A stretch of 64,000 nt of DNA from Flavobacterium lotistagni. Its GTDB lineage: Bacteria; Bacteroidota; Bacteroidia; Flavobacteriales; Flavobacteriaceae. A program made the translations under genes and the position numbers. Each line of letters begins with the position of its first letter. The first letter of the stretch is position 1. Where the stretch lies: NCBI RefSeq assembly GCF_011392125.1, contig NZ_JAAJBU010000008.1:1-64000 (forward strand). Direction: 5' to 3'. Below are positions 51,944-60,631 of this stretch, piece by piece. The notes beneath the pieces were generated by a model. That model ran no database searches and was not told where the DNA came from. It was given only the letters and a program-made list of their open reading frames with translations.

Positions 51944-52053
51944 TTTAGACTTTAGTTTAATAAATTACAATTATTGCAAGAAACCAAGGGCGGCGAGCAT
52001 AAACTAACCAGAATAAAGCAAGTCCTTTTCAACGGTATTTGGAATTTGGAGAT

Positions 52054-54561
52054 TTATTCTCTGATAATTTTGATTATTTGTTCCATTCCCTTGCTTCTTA
52101 TTTTGAGAAAATACAAACCTTTCGAGAGCTGTGATATATCGGTTGATGTATTTGACATGTTTATACTTTGGTTAATAATCTCTTTTCCTAGAACATCTGT
52201 TAGCGTTATAGATTCAATTACTAATGTTGGTCTTTTTGAGGAGATATGAATAACACCTTGAGTCGGATTGGGATATACTTTAAAATCTGAGTCATTAAAT
52301 TGATTAACAGCCAAAGTGGCTACAAATTCTGTATTGAAGGTATTGGTGGTGATGGCCGGATTGGTATCAAAATAAATATCGGCAGTATTTGGAATAATAT
52401 CTCCCACCGCGAAGCCTGGTCTAGGTTTTACCTCAAAAACTATAAATCCTTTTCCGATGTTGGTGTTTGCAACCGAGGGCGGCAAATTAATATCGGTAAA
52501 ATTCCAAGTTAAGTTCGACCCAACTCTTTCTAGGGTATAGTCATGGCTTGCATCAACCATCCGGACGGAAGTTTCATCGAGTTTTTCATCGAGCAGATCC
52601 ACTACATTGATATCGAAAGCCTCTGCAGTTCCCGTATTTTCGAACTGAATGGTATAGGTCAAGTAATCGTTGTCGGTAAAACTGGAATACAAGATTTTAC
52701 CACCGTGTCTTTCATTCATATCGTTGGGATCAAACGACGCTACAATGACTTGAGAAACAGTTGACGTATTATTTTCATGATAGTTATCTATGGGGGTTAT
52801 TGATGCTGTTCCGTTAAGAACCTGGCCCATGGTTACTAAAGGAATGGCAGGCAAAAGCATATTGATAAAAATTTGTCTTTGCTCGTTAGGTAGCAAGTTG
52901 GTAAAGCCATAGGTAAAACCCGTTGGCGTCGCAACTGTACCTGCTTGCGAAACCGAGGTAATACTAGTACTAGGGTCTTTAGTAAAAGTTATGACCCCTG
53001 ACGGAATAGTCTGGTAGCCCCAATTTTTGTAACGTAAAACATTGGTATAGGAATTCGATGGTCTTGGCGAACCACCAGAATGAGTAAGAATTATCGACAA
53101 ATCTACACAATCAGCATTGGTAGGAACGAGCGGAAAACTATAAACCACCGAACCAGAATTTGCAGCTAAAGTTACATTACTGTAAGAAGCGATAGACATC
53201 GTATATGGAGCATTACAATAACTATTGTTAGGAAGCATTGAAAAGCCCAGATTATAGCTATTATTTGGATTTACATTCAACAAATAATACAACCCAGCAG
53301 TTGAAGTAATATAACGAGGTGCTGCGGAATTTAACTGATAGCTAAACGTTCCGCCCGAATAATACGTTTCGGCTCCGTCTTTAATGCCATTGTTGTTTGA
53401 ATCTATGAAGGCACTCAAGACTATATTTGAATTGGATGGCCCTTGCAATGCATCGATCCCATTCCAGCGAAAAATTCCACCCACAGTAGGAGAACTGCTA
53501 AATCCAGAAGCAAAGCCGACGTTTGCATCCAACATTGCAATTATGCCTCCATCTACATGGTTTGCATCAGGATTATCGTTAATGGAGATCCAAGTCAATC
53601 CTCCGTTAGTAGTATAAGATGAGCCTCTCTCGGCAAGATCAACATCCTCTCCTACAGAAATATAAACATTCGGCAGACCAGGAATAGCCGAAATACCGAA
53701 GTTTCTGAGCACTCCTTCATAAGGAACAGAATCCCAAGTAACACCGCCATCACTGGTGCTGAACAATAAATAATCACTGGTCTGAAGTAGCCCGTGGTTG
53801 GCATCGCTAAATGCAACATTCGCGTTTTCTTGTCCATTGATTCCACCTCCAAAGTCAGGGATTGGCGTTTGTGAAACCGACCAAGTAACGCCTTTGTCAG
53901 TAGAATGTAATAGTCTACCAAAGGTGGTCAAAATCCAAATACTATCACCGCTAACAGCAAATTTATTAGACAAAGCATACTCCTCTGGGTCAATCGCAAT
54001 AAGCGCGGGCGTTGAGGCAATACGAACCCAATTAGCGCCGCCGTCTAAGGTTTTATAAATTTCGAAATAGCCATTTGTTGGATCACCTGCCGCAATCCCT
54101 TCATTGGCATTCCAAAAATAAACTAGGCTGGTAAAAGAACTGGGCTCAGAAAAGGCGGCTGATGTTTGTCTTGTCCATGACATCCCTGCATCTGTAGTTT
54201 TCCAAACACCACCCAAGACACCTGCATTCCTTGGAAAAACAGAAGCATAAGCTTCAACGGCAGACACACCATGGATGTTGGCAATCTCAAGATTATTAGA
54301 ATTTGGCCCTAAATCAATCGCAGACGTGCTCCAGGTACTACCACCATTTTCAGTTTTTGCAAAACGTCTCAAAGTAGTGCAGCCAGTAGTACTACAGCTC
54401 ATATTAAGCCAAGTAACATTAGCGTCAACAATGGAAATGCTGCGTATCCCGGTGCTGGTCTGAGGCTGTGCCGTTGCATATTCTGTCCAGACGTCCTGAG
54501 CCTGAAGAGGCATCACTTGCAAGAAAAAAGAAAGTAGTAGCGGTAATAGTAGTTTTTTCAT
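52054..54561 (-). CDS. Type IX-secreted protein with YCF48/sialidase-like propeller and sorting domain
   Basis: An 835-residue secreted protein. Signal peptide (to MPLQAQ), then about 350 residues of BNR/YCF48-like repeats (W..T.DGG..W pattern: KTTDAGMSWTRQT, KTLDGGANWVRIA, STDKGVTWSVSQT, TSDGGVTWDSV). A Ig-like/DUF11-type segment follows (DPNDM..., YTIQFENTGTAEAFD) and finally a T9SS type A sorting domain: FKVYPNPTQGVIHIS, TDVLGKEI and LSKGLYFLKI. It is exported through the type IX system to the surface. Ligand unknown. Confidence 0.9.
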   Translation of the reverse strand: MKKLLLPLLLSFFLQVMPLQAQDVWTEYATAQPQTSTGIRSISIVDANVTWLNMSCSTTGCTTLRRFAKTENGGSTWSTSAIDLGPNSNNLEIANIHGVSAVEAYASVFPRNAGVLGGVWKTTDAGMSWTRQTSAAFSEPSSFTSLVYFWNANEGIAAGDPTNGYFEIYKTLDGGANWVRIASTPALIAIDPEEYALSNKFAVSGDSIWILTTFGRLLHSTDKGVTWSVSQTPIPDFGGGINGQENANVAFSDANHGLLQTSDYLLFSTSDGGVTWDSVPYEGVLRNFGISAIPGLPNVYISVGEDVDLAERGSSYTTNGGLTWISINDNPDANHVDGGIIAMLDANVGFASGFSSSPTVGGIFRWNGIDALQGPSNSNIVLSAFIDSNNNGIKDGAETYYSGGTFSYQLNSAAPRYITSTAGLYYLLNVNPNNSYNLGFSMLPNNSYCNAPYTMSIASYSNVTLAANSGSVVYSFPLVPTNADCVDLSIILTHSGGSPRPSNSYTNVLRYKNWGYQTIPSGVITFTKDPSTSITSVSQAGTVATPTGFTYGFTNLLPNEQRQIFINMLLPAIPLVTMGQVLNGTASITPIDNYHENNTSTVSQVIVASFDPNDMNERHGGKILYSSFTDNDYLTYTIQFENTGTAEAFDINVVDLLDEKLDETSVRMVDASHDYTLERVGSNLTWNFTDINLPPSVANTNIGKGFIVFEVKPRPGFAVGDIIPNTADIYFDTNPAITTNTFNTEFVATLAVNQFNDSDFKVYPNPTQGVIHISSKRPTLVIESITLTDVLGKEIINQSINMSNTSTDISQLSKGLYFLKIRSKGMEQIIKIIRE

Positions 54562-54805
54562 AATGATCGGCTTGATGGTTTGTAAGTAACTAAATATAGA
54601 TTTAAAAATTTGTTTATGTGCTATTTAGCTGTTTTTTTAACGATTTCAAATCCAAGTAGCAATGATTACTTACCGATTAAGCTGCTGATTTTCATTTTTG
54701 GTTCTTTTCTGAATTGTAAATCCAACCTATTTTCTCGTTTATCTCGGCTATACGAAACGGCTTTCGAAAGGTAAGATTAGATAAATTGTGAAAATAATTC
54801 TTTAG

Positions 54806-55735
54806 CTACACCGAATACTCTTCATACCAACGGAACTTATCGCTTACCAAACGGTTTCGGTGCCGCTGAAGATAATCCAGATAAGCCGCCGCAGCTGGCG
54901 AGTGTTTTTTGCCTTTGTTCCAGATCAAGCTCCAAGTGGTAGTAATGGGTAAATTCTTAGCCGGAAGGATCACCAAATCACCGCTATTGAGTTCGTGCTT
55001 TAACCCTATCAAAGGCATAATAGATACTCCAAACCCAGCGATAAGAGCTTGTTTGAGCGCCTCGTTGGAAGTAAGCTGCATTTTTCTTCCTAACGGGATG
55101 TCATTTCTATGGAGATACGCTTCCATCGTTTGGCGTGTTCCCGAACCTTCTTCCCTGAAAATGATAGTTTCATTCTTGAAAATTTCAGCACTGTTTTTAT
55201 CCACCGAAGCAATTTTGTCTTTGTTGCCCACCAGATAAAGTTTGTTCGGGAGCAAATCAAGTTTTTCGATATCGGGCTTTTTGGGAAGTACCGATACCAA
55301 GGAAAAATCGACATCATTCTGTTCAAGGCTTTCAATCACGTTGCGCTTGTTGGTGACGTCCATAGTGAGTTCGACGTTAGGGTGCAATTGCAGAAAATCG
55401 CCTAAAAAGTGTGGCATTACATATTTCCCGGTCGACACTACTGAAATCTTAAGCCTTCCTGAGAGTTGCCCTTTATAAGCTGCCGTTTTATGATTGATCG
55501 CATAAACTTGATTAAGAATTTCCTCTGCCGCCAAGGCAATTTCTTTCCCAAAATCGGTCAGATAAATTTTACGGCCGATGACTTCGGTTAACGGAACATC
55601 AAACTGTGCCTGCAAATTTCTCAATTGAATGGAAACTGCCGGCTGGGTCAGATGCAACAACTCGGCTGCTTTGGTAATACTTCCACTTTGGCTGATTTTA
55701 AGGAAAACTTCCAGTTGATTTAAAGTATAATTCAT
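54806..55735 (-). CDS. LysR-family transcriptional regulator
   Basis: A 309-residue LTTR. The N-terminal HTH is FLKISQSGSITKAAELLHLTQPAVSIQLRNL, and a substrate-binding domain follows (SVVSTGKYVMPHFLGDFLQ, FREEGSGTRQTMEAYL; GFGVSIMPL). CbbR/CysB-like members respond to metabolites. It diverges from the small-protein/SbtA operon with the usual LysR-target layout, so it probably controls the bicarbonate transporter. -7 boxes point both ways from 55760-55801 (see the promoter entry). Confidence 0.92.
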   Translation of the reverse strand: MNYTLNQLEVFLKISQSGSITKAAELLHLTQPAVSIQLRNLQAQFDVPLTEVIGRKIYLTDFGKEIALAAEEILNQVYAINHKTAAYKGQLSGRLKISVVSTGKYVMPHFLGDFLQLHPNVELTMDVTNKRNVIESLEQNDVDFSLVSVLPKKPDIEKLDLLPNKLYLVGNKDKIASVDKNSAEIFKNETIIFREEGSGTRQTMEAYLHRNDIPLGRKMQLTSNEALKQALIAGFGVSIMPLIGLKHELNSGDLVILPAKNLPITTTWSLIWNKGKKHSPAAAAYLDYLQRHRNRLVSDKFRWYEEYSV

Positions 55736-55759
55736 AAAATAATTTAATATGATTCATTT

Positions 55760-55801
55760 CAAATATAAATAAAATATTATCAATTCGCCGAATTAGATTT
55801 G
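55760..55801. promoter_or_regulatory. Divergent promoters of lysR and the sbtA operon
   Basis: A - strand -7 box TATATTTG (55767 to 55760) faces lysR. A + strand box TAGATTTG (55794-55801) faces 55839. The AT-rich sequence between them carries an imperfect dyad (TATAAATAAAATATTAT), a candidate LysR operator. Confidence 0.65.
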
Positions 55802-55838
55802 CGCTGTTATAAAACAACATCATCTCAAACCAATTCGA

Positions 55839-56030
55839 TTGAATATGAAACAAGATTTTATTGCACGCATTAGTAAAATACTGCTCGGGAGCGTAATTGC
55901 TTTAGTATTCGCTACAGCTATTTTGTACCCGATGCCTACTGCGCTATTAGAAAGCCTGCTCGTTGGTCTTTCCATTTTTATTGGCCTTTTCATTCTAAAA
56001 CAAAACCCTCAACATGAAATCAGAAATTAA
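55839..56030 (+). CDS. Small membrane protein of the sbtA operon
   Basis: A 63-residue protein with two hydrophobic helices (ILLGSVIALVFATAILYP; LLESLLVGLSIFIGLFIL). First gene of the + strand operon; its end overlaps the next start by 17 bases. Not recognised. Confidence 0.6.
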   Translation: MNMKQDFIARISKILLGSVIALVFATAILYPMPTALLESLLVGLSIFIGLFILKQNPQHEIRN

Positions 56031-56280
56031 ATTGATCGACGGCGTATTTACCGCCAAAGAAGCGCGTGAGGTCATCGGGAAACTGCTCGACTTTAAAATT
56101 CAGTTCCACTCGAAAGAGAACTTCAGTCATGAAATTCGCCAAGGTAATAAGAACGAACGCTCAGAGCGGCGCAAAGAAGAACTGCTCGCTGCCCATGCAG
56201 ACTTTCTGAAAACCATCAGCACATTGGATCCGGAAATCGAGCTAGAAATCCACGCCAACATTACCCTTGCGGAAAAATGA
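56014..56280 (+). CDS. Small unknown protein of the sbtA operon
   Basis: An 88-residue soluble protein (IKLIDGVFTAKEAREVIGKLL, then a basic stretch GNKNERSERRKEELLAA). It overlaps its neighbours at both ends (17 and 4 bases), so its translation is coupled. A cytoplasmic partner of the DUF6671 protein is possible. Not recognised. Confidence 0.65.
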   Translation: MKSEIKLIDGVFTAKEAREVIGKLLDFKIQFHSKENFSHEIRQGNKNERSERRKEELLAAHADFLKTISTLDPEIELEIHANITLAEK

Positions 56281-57119
56281 AACGCTTTGAAGGGCGGCGA
56301 CTGCTCATCGTCACACAACATCAGAAAGAGAAAGTCATGGCTCCAATTCTCACAGAAGCTTTGGGTGTGCATTGCGTAGTATCAACCCATTTCGACACTG
56401 ATTTACTCGGCACTTTTTCAGGTGAAGTCGACAGAAAATCAGATGCTTTGACCACAGTCAGGGAAAAATGTCTGCGCGGAATGCAACTTCACCAATGTGA
56501 TTTGGCAGTGGCCAGCGAAGGCTCATTTGGAATGCATCCTTCAGTGTTTTTTGCCAGTGCCGACGATGAACTCGTGATGCTGATCGACCAAAAAAACCAA
56601 CTCGAAATCACGGCACGTGAACTGTCGCTCGAAACCAATTTCGATGCAGCTGAAGTACGCGATAAGCATGAGCTGTTATCATTCTTAGAAAAAATCAGAT
56701 TCCCCGAGCACGGCATCATCATTAAAAAAGCTGAAAAAAACCATAGCGGCATGGCCAAAGGAATTACAGATTGGGAACAAGCATTAGCAATTTGCAACGA
56801 TTTTATTTCTAGTCAAGGTTCGGCTTATGTAGAAACCGATATGCGTGCTATGTACAATCCGAGCCGGATGAAAGTAATTGAGAAAGCTACACAGAACTTG
56901 GTACAAAAAATCCTATCGGTTTGCCCAGTTTGTGAAGCGCCTGGTTTCGGCATTACAGATGCTGTCGCTGGATTACCTTGCCGATTGTGCCGTTCAGAAA
57001 CCCGGTCGGTATTGTATCATGTGTATACTTGTCAGCAATGCTCCCATATTGAAAAACAATATTATCCACGCGGCGTGCGGGAAGAAGAACCGCTTTACTG
57101 TGATTATTGTAACCCTTAA
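56277..57119 (+). CDS. DUF6671 family protein
   Basis: A 280-residue cytoplasmic protein. LLIVTQHQKEKVMAPIL and a middle with LAVASEGSFGMHPSVFF are DUF6671 marks. The C-terminus carries three zinc-ribbon Cys pairs (CPVCEAPG, CRLC, CQQC...YCDYC). Function unknown; the association with SbtA-type bicarbonate transporters is repeated in other genomes as far as I recall. It overlaps the previous gene by four bases. Confidence 0.82.
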   Translation: MKRFEGRRLLIVTQHQKEKVMAPILTEALGVHCVVSTHFDTDLLGTFSGEVDRKSDALTTVREKCLRGMQLHQCDLAVASEGSFGMHPSVFFASADDELVMLIDQKNQLEITARELSLETNFDAAEVRDKHELLSFLEKIRFPEHGIIIKKAEKNHSGMAKGITDWEQALAICNDFISSQGSAYVETDMRAMYNPSRMKVIEKATQNLVQKILSVCPVCEAPGFGITDAVAGLPCRLCRSETRSVLYHVYTCQQCSHIEKQYYPRGVREEEPLYCDYCNP

Positions 57120-57137
57120 CGCGATTGAATCATACTT

Positions 57138-58103
57138 ATGAATTTACAACTGCTAACTGAAAACCTGACTAATCCGGCCTTATTGTTTTTCCTGCTCGGT
57201 ATTGTGGCGGTTTATTTGAAAAGTGATCTTGAAATTCCGGCAAACAGCTCTAAATTTATTTCCATCTACTTGTTGTTTGCTATTGGTTTTAAAGGCGGGC
57301 AAGAACTTTCCCACGAAGATTTTAATCTAGAAATCGGGCTTTCGATGCTTTTTGCTATAGGCACTGCGTTAGCGGTTCCGATCTACACTTTCTTTATACT
57401 GCGCAGAAAATTCTCTATCGATGACTCCGGCGCTTTGGCAGCAGCTTATGGCTCGGTGAGCGCTGTGACTTTTGTAACGGCGGTTAGCTATTTAGAAATG
57501 CACCATTTGGCTCCCGACGGACACATGGTCGCTATTATGGCACTCATGGAATCGCCTGCAATCATTGCAGGTTTGTTGTTGATTTCGATATTCAACAAAC
57601 AGAAAAATGAACCATCTGCAGCCCGAAAAGCCATTCATCATTCGCTCACCAATAGCAGTGTGCTGTTGATTTTGGGAAGCCTCGTGATTGGATATTTGGC
57701 CAGTGCCGAACAAGCCCAAGGTATCAAACCTTTTACCAACGATTTGTTCAAAGGCTTTCTCGCTATATTCTTACTTGATATGGGAATTGTCAGCGGAAAA
57801 AAACTCGGCTCACTTTTCAAACAAGGTTGGTTTCCCTTTGTTTTTGGGGTGTTGATTCCGTTGGTCAACGGTGTGATTGTCGCGGTTTTGAGTGGTTTTG
57901 TGACCCATGAAATTGCGAACCGCTTCATTTTTGCAGTTTTGGCAGCGAGCGCTTCCTACATAGCAGTTCCGGCAGCGGTAAAAATAGCAGTTCCGAAAGC
58001 CAACCCTGGATTGTATCTGCCGATGGCGTTGGGCGTGACTTTCCCGATTAACATCACTATCGGATTGCCTCTGTATTTGTGGGTCGTACAAAGTACCGTT
58101 TAG
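57138..58103 (+). CDS. SbtA-type sodium-dependent bicarbonate transporter
   Basis: A 321-residue permease with about ten helices. YLLFAIGFKGGQELSH and YGSVSAVTFVTAVSYLE correspond to the SbtA core, and a second repeat ends with ALAASASYIAVPAAVKIAVPKANPG. SbtA takes up bicarbonate with sodium; in heterotrophs it may feed anaplerotic carboxylases. Fourth gene of the operon under the divergent LysR regulator. Confidence 0.9.
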   Translation: MNLQLLTENLTNPALLFFLLGIVAVYLKSDLEIPANSSKFISIYLLFAIGFKGGQELSHEDFNLEIGLSMLFAIGTALAVPIYTFFILRRKFSIDDSGALAAAYGSVSAVTFVTAVSYLEMHHLAPDGHMVAIMALMESPAIIAGLLLISIFNKQKNEPSAARKAIHHSLTNSSVLLILGSLVIGYLASAEQAQGIKPFTNDLFKGFLAIFLLDMGIVSGKKLGSLFKQGWFPFVFGVLIPLVNGVIVAVLSGFVTHEIANRFIFAVLAASASYIAVPAAVKIAVPKANPGLYLPMALGVTFPINITIGLPLYLWVVQSTV

Positions 58104-58112
58104 GCCTGGAGG

Positions 58113-58241
58113 CTACTTTTGACTATTGGTTTCTTGGCGACTTTCATCTTTAGTTTTTTTCTGTATTTCAAGCTTATACAACAACCAGCCGAAGCCTACC
58201 ACCAAATGCAATAACACTAAACCGAATATCAGATAATCCAT
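58113..58241 (-). CDS. 42-residue membrane microprotein
   Basis: A short gene read on the - strand. It starts MDYLIFGLVLLHLVVGFGWL and continues to a basic/polar tail KKTKDESRQETNSQK. One membrane helix, cytoplasmic C-terminus. It starts 10 bases after the OsmC stop and is the last gene of the DUF983-to-OsmC operon. Coding is supported by spacing and by the clear helix plus charged tail; no family known. Confidence 0.6.
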   Translation of the reverse strand: MDYLIFGLVLLHLVVGFGWLLYKLEIQKKTKDESRQETNSQK

Positions 58242-58251
58242 GGTTTTTAGT

Positions 58252-58689
58252 TTAATTTTGTACAGTTACTTTTGGGTGTAAAACCACTTCGCTGTTCACT
58301 GAATTGGAAATCAAACAGGCTTTCTCGCTCATTTCCATCACACGAAGGGCTTTGTCTTGAAGGGCAGCATCTGTGATTTTTAATTCCGGAAATAATTCGA
58401 CTTGTGTCATTAGGAATTTGCCATCGACTTTGTCTAAAGTGCCCACTGCATTACATTCCAAAGATTGAAATTCGAGTTTAGAATTCTCGGCCACAGCCAA
58501 AAAAGTAGTCATAAAACAACTGTTGATGGCGGCCACGAACAAATGCTCCGGCGACCATTCATCGGCAATGCCTTTCAGAAATTCCGGTGGCGTGACTACC
58601 GTAATGGCATCTTTGAGAACATCCGATTTTAAAATGCCTTTGCGGTCTGATAGCCAATTAAGTTTTACTTGATAAGTATGTGGTTCCAT
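58252..58689 (-). CDS. OsmC-family peroxiredoxin-like protein
   Basis: A 145-residue protein of the OsmC/Ohr fold. Two catalytic cysteines are present: Cys in LFVAAINSCFMTTFL and Cys in MSEKACLISNS. It reduces organic hydroperoxides with thiols. It belongs to the operon led by the DUF983 gene and is 22 bases from trx. Confidence 0.9.
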   Translation of the reverse strand: MEPHTYQVKLNWLSDRKGILKSDVLKDAITVVTPPEFLKGIADEWSPEHLFVAAINSCFMTTFLAVAENSKLEFQSLECNAVGTLDKVDGKFLMTQVELFPELKITDAALQDKALRVMEMSEKACLISNSVNSEVVLHPKVTVQN

Positions 58690-58711
58690 AATATTGAATT
58701 GAATAGAAATT

Positions 58712-59017
58712 TTAGGTATTGCTTTTCTCCAGAATTACGCTAATTAAATCCGCTTTGGAAAGCACGCCCGATTGCCGCCAAAGTTGCATTCCGTTTTGAA
58801 ACAACATCATCGTCGGCACGCCTTTAATGCGGTAATGACTCGCGATTTCCTGATTCTTATCGACATTGATTTTGATAATCGATACGCGTTCGGCTAAGGT
58901 TTCTTTGACTTCTTTCAGAATCGGCCCGAGCATTTGGCATGGCCCGCACCAATCGGCATAAAAATCTACCAAAACCGGTTTCTCTGCGTTGATAACTTCC
59001 TGAAAAGTTGGATTCAT
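58712..59017 (-). CDS. trxA: Thioredoxin
   Basis: A 101-residue classical thioredoxin: FYADWCGPCQMLGPIL, then KINVDKN and GVPTMMLFQNG. Cytoplasmic thiol-disulphide carrier. Its position between OsmC and the HMA gene suggests it serves the peroxide/metal defence functions of this operon. Confidence 0.93.
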   Translation of the reverse strand: MNPTFQEVINAEKPVLVDFYADWCGPCQMLGPILKEVKETLAERVSIIKINVDKNQEIASHYRIKGVPTMMLFQNGMQLWRQSGVLSKADLISVILEKSNT

Positions 59018-59035
59018 AACTATACGAATTTGGTG

Positions 59036-59290
59036 TTAACTCATTTTTCCAATCGCACAACTCATATAAGATTTAGCTTTGCAAAAAGTCGTGTTGTTGC
59101 CTTTCTCAGGATAACCCAAAGCTTTTAATTTAGCTAGGATTTCTTCGCGGTTCGCATCGCCGGTAACTACCACAATACCTTGTTCGTGAAATACTTTCAC
59201 GCTTTCAACATGGGCAATTTTCATCAAAGCGCTTTGAATGCTGTTGGCGCAACCCGAACATTTGATATTTTCAACTTCAATACGGAACAT
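59036..59290 (-). CDS. Heavy-metal-associated (HMA) domain protein
   Basis: An 84-residue protein. The HMA motif KCSGCANSIQ lies at the start and V.GDANREEILAKLKALGYP later (CopZ-like fold). A C-terminal tail adds two cysteines. It binds copper or a similar ion. Overlaps none; 19 bases before trx. Confidence 0.9.
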   Translation of the reverse strand: MFRIEVENIKCSGCANSIQSALMKIAHVESVKVFHEQGIVVVTGDANREEILAKLKALGYPEKGNNTTFCKAKSYMSCAIGKMS

Positions 59291-59292
59291 GG

Positions 59293-59493
59293 CTATTTGT
59301 TTTTACAAGTATTGATTCCTAACAATGGATAAAGCGGGCAGAAACTTACCATTGAAGTCGCGGCAAAAATCACCGCTACGAAGCCCAGAACCAAAGCTGC
59401 GGTTCCGGTAATAGTTCCGGTGAAATACAAAATAGCGATTAAAATAGCGACCATCAAACGAATCGCACGGTCTGCAGTTCCCATGTTTTTCAT
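59293..59493 (-). CDS. DUF2892 membrane protein
   Basis: A 66-residue protein with two helices. MKNMGTADRAIRLMVAIL and VSFCPLYPLLGINTC are the DUF2892 (YgaP-like) pattern, with the CPLYPLLGI segment. I start it at 59493, because the longer frame overlaps the DUF983 coding sequence. Usually found beside rhodanese or thiol/metal genes. Function unknown. Confidence 0.88.
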   Translation of the reverse strand: MKNMGTADRAIRLMVAILIAILYFTGTITGTAALVLGFVAVIFAATSMVSFCPLYPLLGINTCKNK

Positions 59494-59497
59494 GATT

Positions 59498-59908
59498 TTA
59501 GATTTTTGAATTAGACGATTGGGCTTGGGTATGGTATTTATCGTCATCGTGAAAGAACCACGACAACCACAAACTTCTTGACAAACGCATCAACCAAGGT
59601 TGCATCAAAACCAGTGCTACGGTATTGCCTAGCAGCCAATAAAAAATGTGGGGATCACGGATGGTAATTCCAGTAATCAGATAAAACGAAACGAACGAAA
59701 TGATCGATAAACCCACAGTTAAAGCATAACTCACATAACCGGTTCCGTGATAAAACCCAGGTTCTAAATGAGTGCGCTGACCGCAAACTTCGCATTGGTC
59801 TTTAAGCGAATTTACATGGCCGAGCTGGTACCATTTGTGGGTAAATAAATTGCCCTGTCCACAACGCGGACATTGGTGCAAGAAAACTCTTTTTAAATAA
59901 ATGAACAT
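59498..59908 (-). CDS. DUF983 protein
   Basis: A 136-residue membrane protein. Two Cys pairs (HQCPRCGQGNLF and QCEVCGQRT) with HxxxG after them and two C-terminal helices are DUF983 marks. The start at 59908 (MFIYLKRV) is chosen over 59953, because the -7 box at 59934-59927 lies between them and would be inside the longer frame. First gene of a six-gene operon: DUF983, DUF2892, HMA, trxA, osmC and the microprotein. Confidence 0.9.
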   Translation of the reverse strand: MFIYLKRVFLHQCPRCGQGNLFTHKWYQLGHVNSLKDQCEVCGQRTHLEPGFYHGTGYVSYALTVGLSIISFVSFYLITGITIRDPHIFYWLLGNTVALVLMQPWLMRLSRSLWLSWFFHDDDKYHTQAQSSNSKI

Positions 59909-59926
59909 ACCTAAATAATTTTGAAG

Positions 59927-59969
59927 TAAAATTAAGGTGATGTTCTTCGGCATGAAGTGACATTTATCA
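59927..59969 (-). promoter_or_regulatory. Fnr-type dyad plus -7 box, DUF983 operon promoter
   Basis: TGACATTTATCA (59958-59969) and, on the - strand, TAATTTTA (59934 to 59927), 29.5 bp apart as in the other six. It is in the gap between the second crp gene and the DUF983 operon. Confidence 0.8.
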
Positions 59970-59992
59970 CATTGCCGAAAATAATTGGGAAA

Positions 59993-60631
59993 CTACATTT
60001 TTCCTGTGGCTAAAAGCTCAATTTGATTGCGGAAAAGTTTCACTAAACCACGTTGTTCCATCTTTTTGAGCAGTCTTGAAATCACCTCGCGCGAAGTGTT
60101 CAAATCCGAGGCAATATCCTGATGCGAAGTTTTGATTTCTGTGCTTTGGGTAGTTTCGGCATGGCGACGCAAATAAAACAACAAACGCTCATCCATGGCG
60201 CGGAACGCAATGTTGTCGATTACCTCGAGTACTTCCTCAAAACGGCTGCGGTAGGTTTCAATCACGAATTCGTACCAGCTGCGGTGCTGCATCATCCATT
60301 TGTCCATGAGCGGCAGAGGCACCATGAGCAGTTCGGCATCTTCGGTTACTTTGGCCATGATCTGGCTTTTCTCGTGTCGGGTGGCACAAATCATCGAAAT
60401 CGCACATGCTTGCCCGGGTTGCAGGTAATACATCAGGAACTCACCGCCATCGTCATCTTCGCGGTAAATTTTGATGGTGCCGCTTAACACTAAAACGGTG
60501 CTTTTGATGTATTGCCCAGTACGCATAATGACTTGCCCGGCGGGTACGGTTTGAAAAACGGCATTTTGTTCAATCTCATCCAACAAAGCCTGGGAAAATC
60601 CGGCGAAGTATTTTTTTATTTCTGGGTTCAT
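59993..60631 (-). CDS. Second Crp/Fnr-family regulator
   Basis: A 212-residue regulator with a sensor domain (MRTGQYIKSTVLVLSGTIKI) and a recognition helix NTSREVISRLLKKM. The E-V-I-S-R order there matches the ExxSR contacts by which FNR reads TTGAT/TGA half-sites. No N-terminal Cys cluster is present, so it probably does not hold an Fnr-type Fe-S. It ends just before the DUF983 promoter, so it could be the activator of that operon; it and the 47744 regulator are both candidates for the seven dyads. Confidence 0.9.
   Translation of the reverse strand: MNPEIKKYFAGFSQALLDEIEQNAVFQTVPAGQVIMRTGQYIKSTVLVLSGTIKIYREDDDGGEFLMYYLQPGQACAISMICATRHEKSQIMAKVTEDAELLMVPLPLMDKWMMQHRSWYEFVIETYRSRFEEVLEVIDNIAFRAMDERLLFYLRRHAETTQSTEIKTSHQDIASDLNTSREVISRLLKKMEQRGLVKLFRNQIELLATGKM

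Noticed and set aside
51974..52249. Open frame after nhaA on the + strand
   Set aside because: It lies mostly antisense to the 3' end of the T9SS gene and has no leader or recognisable motif.
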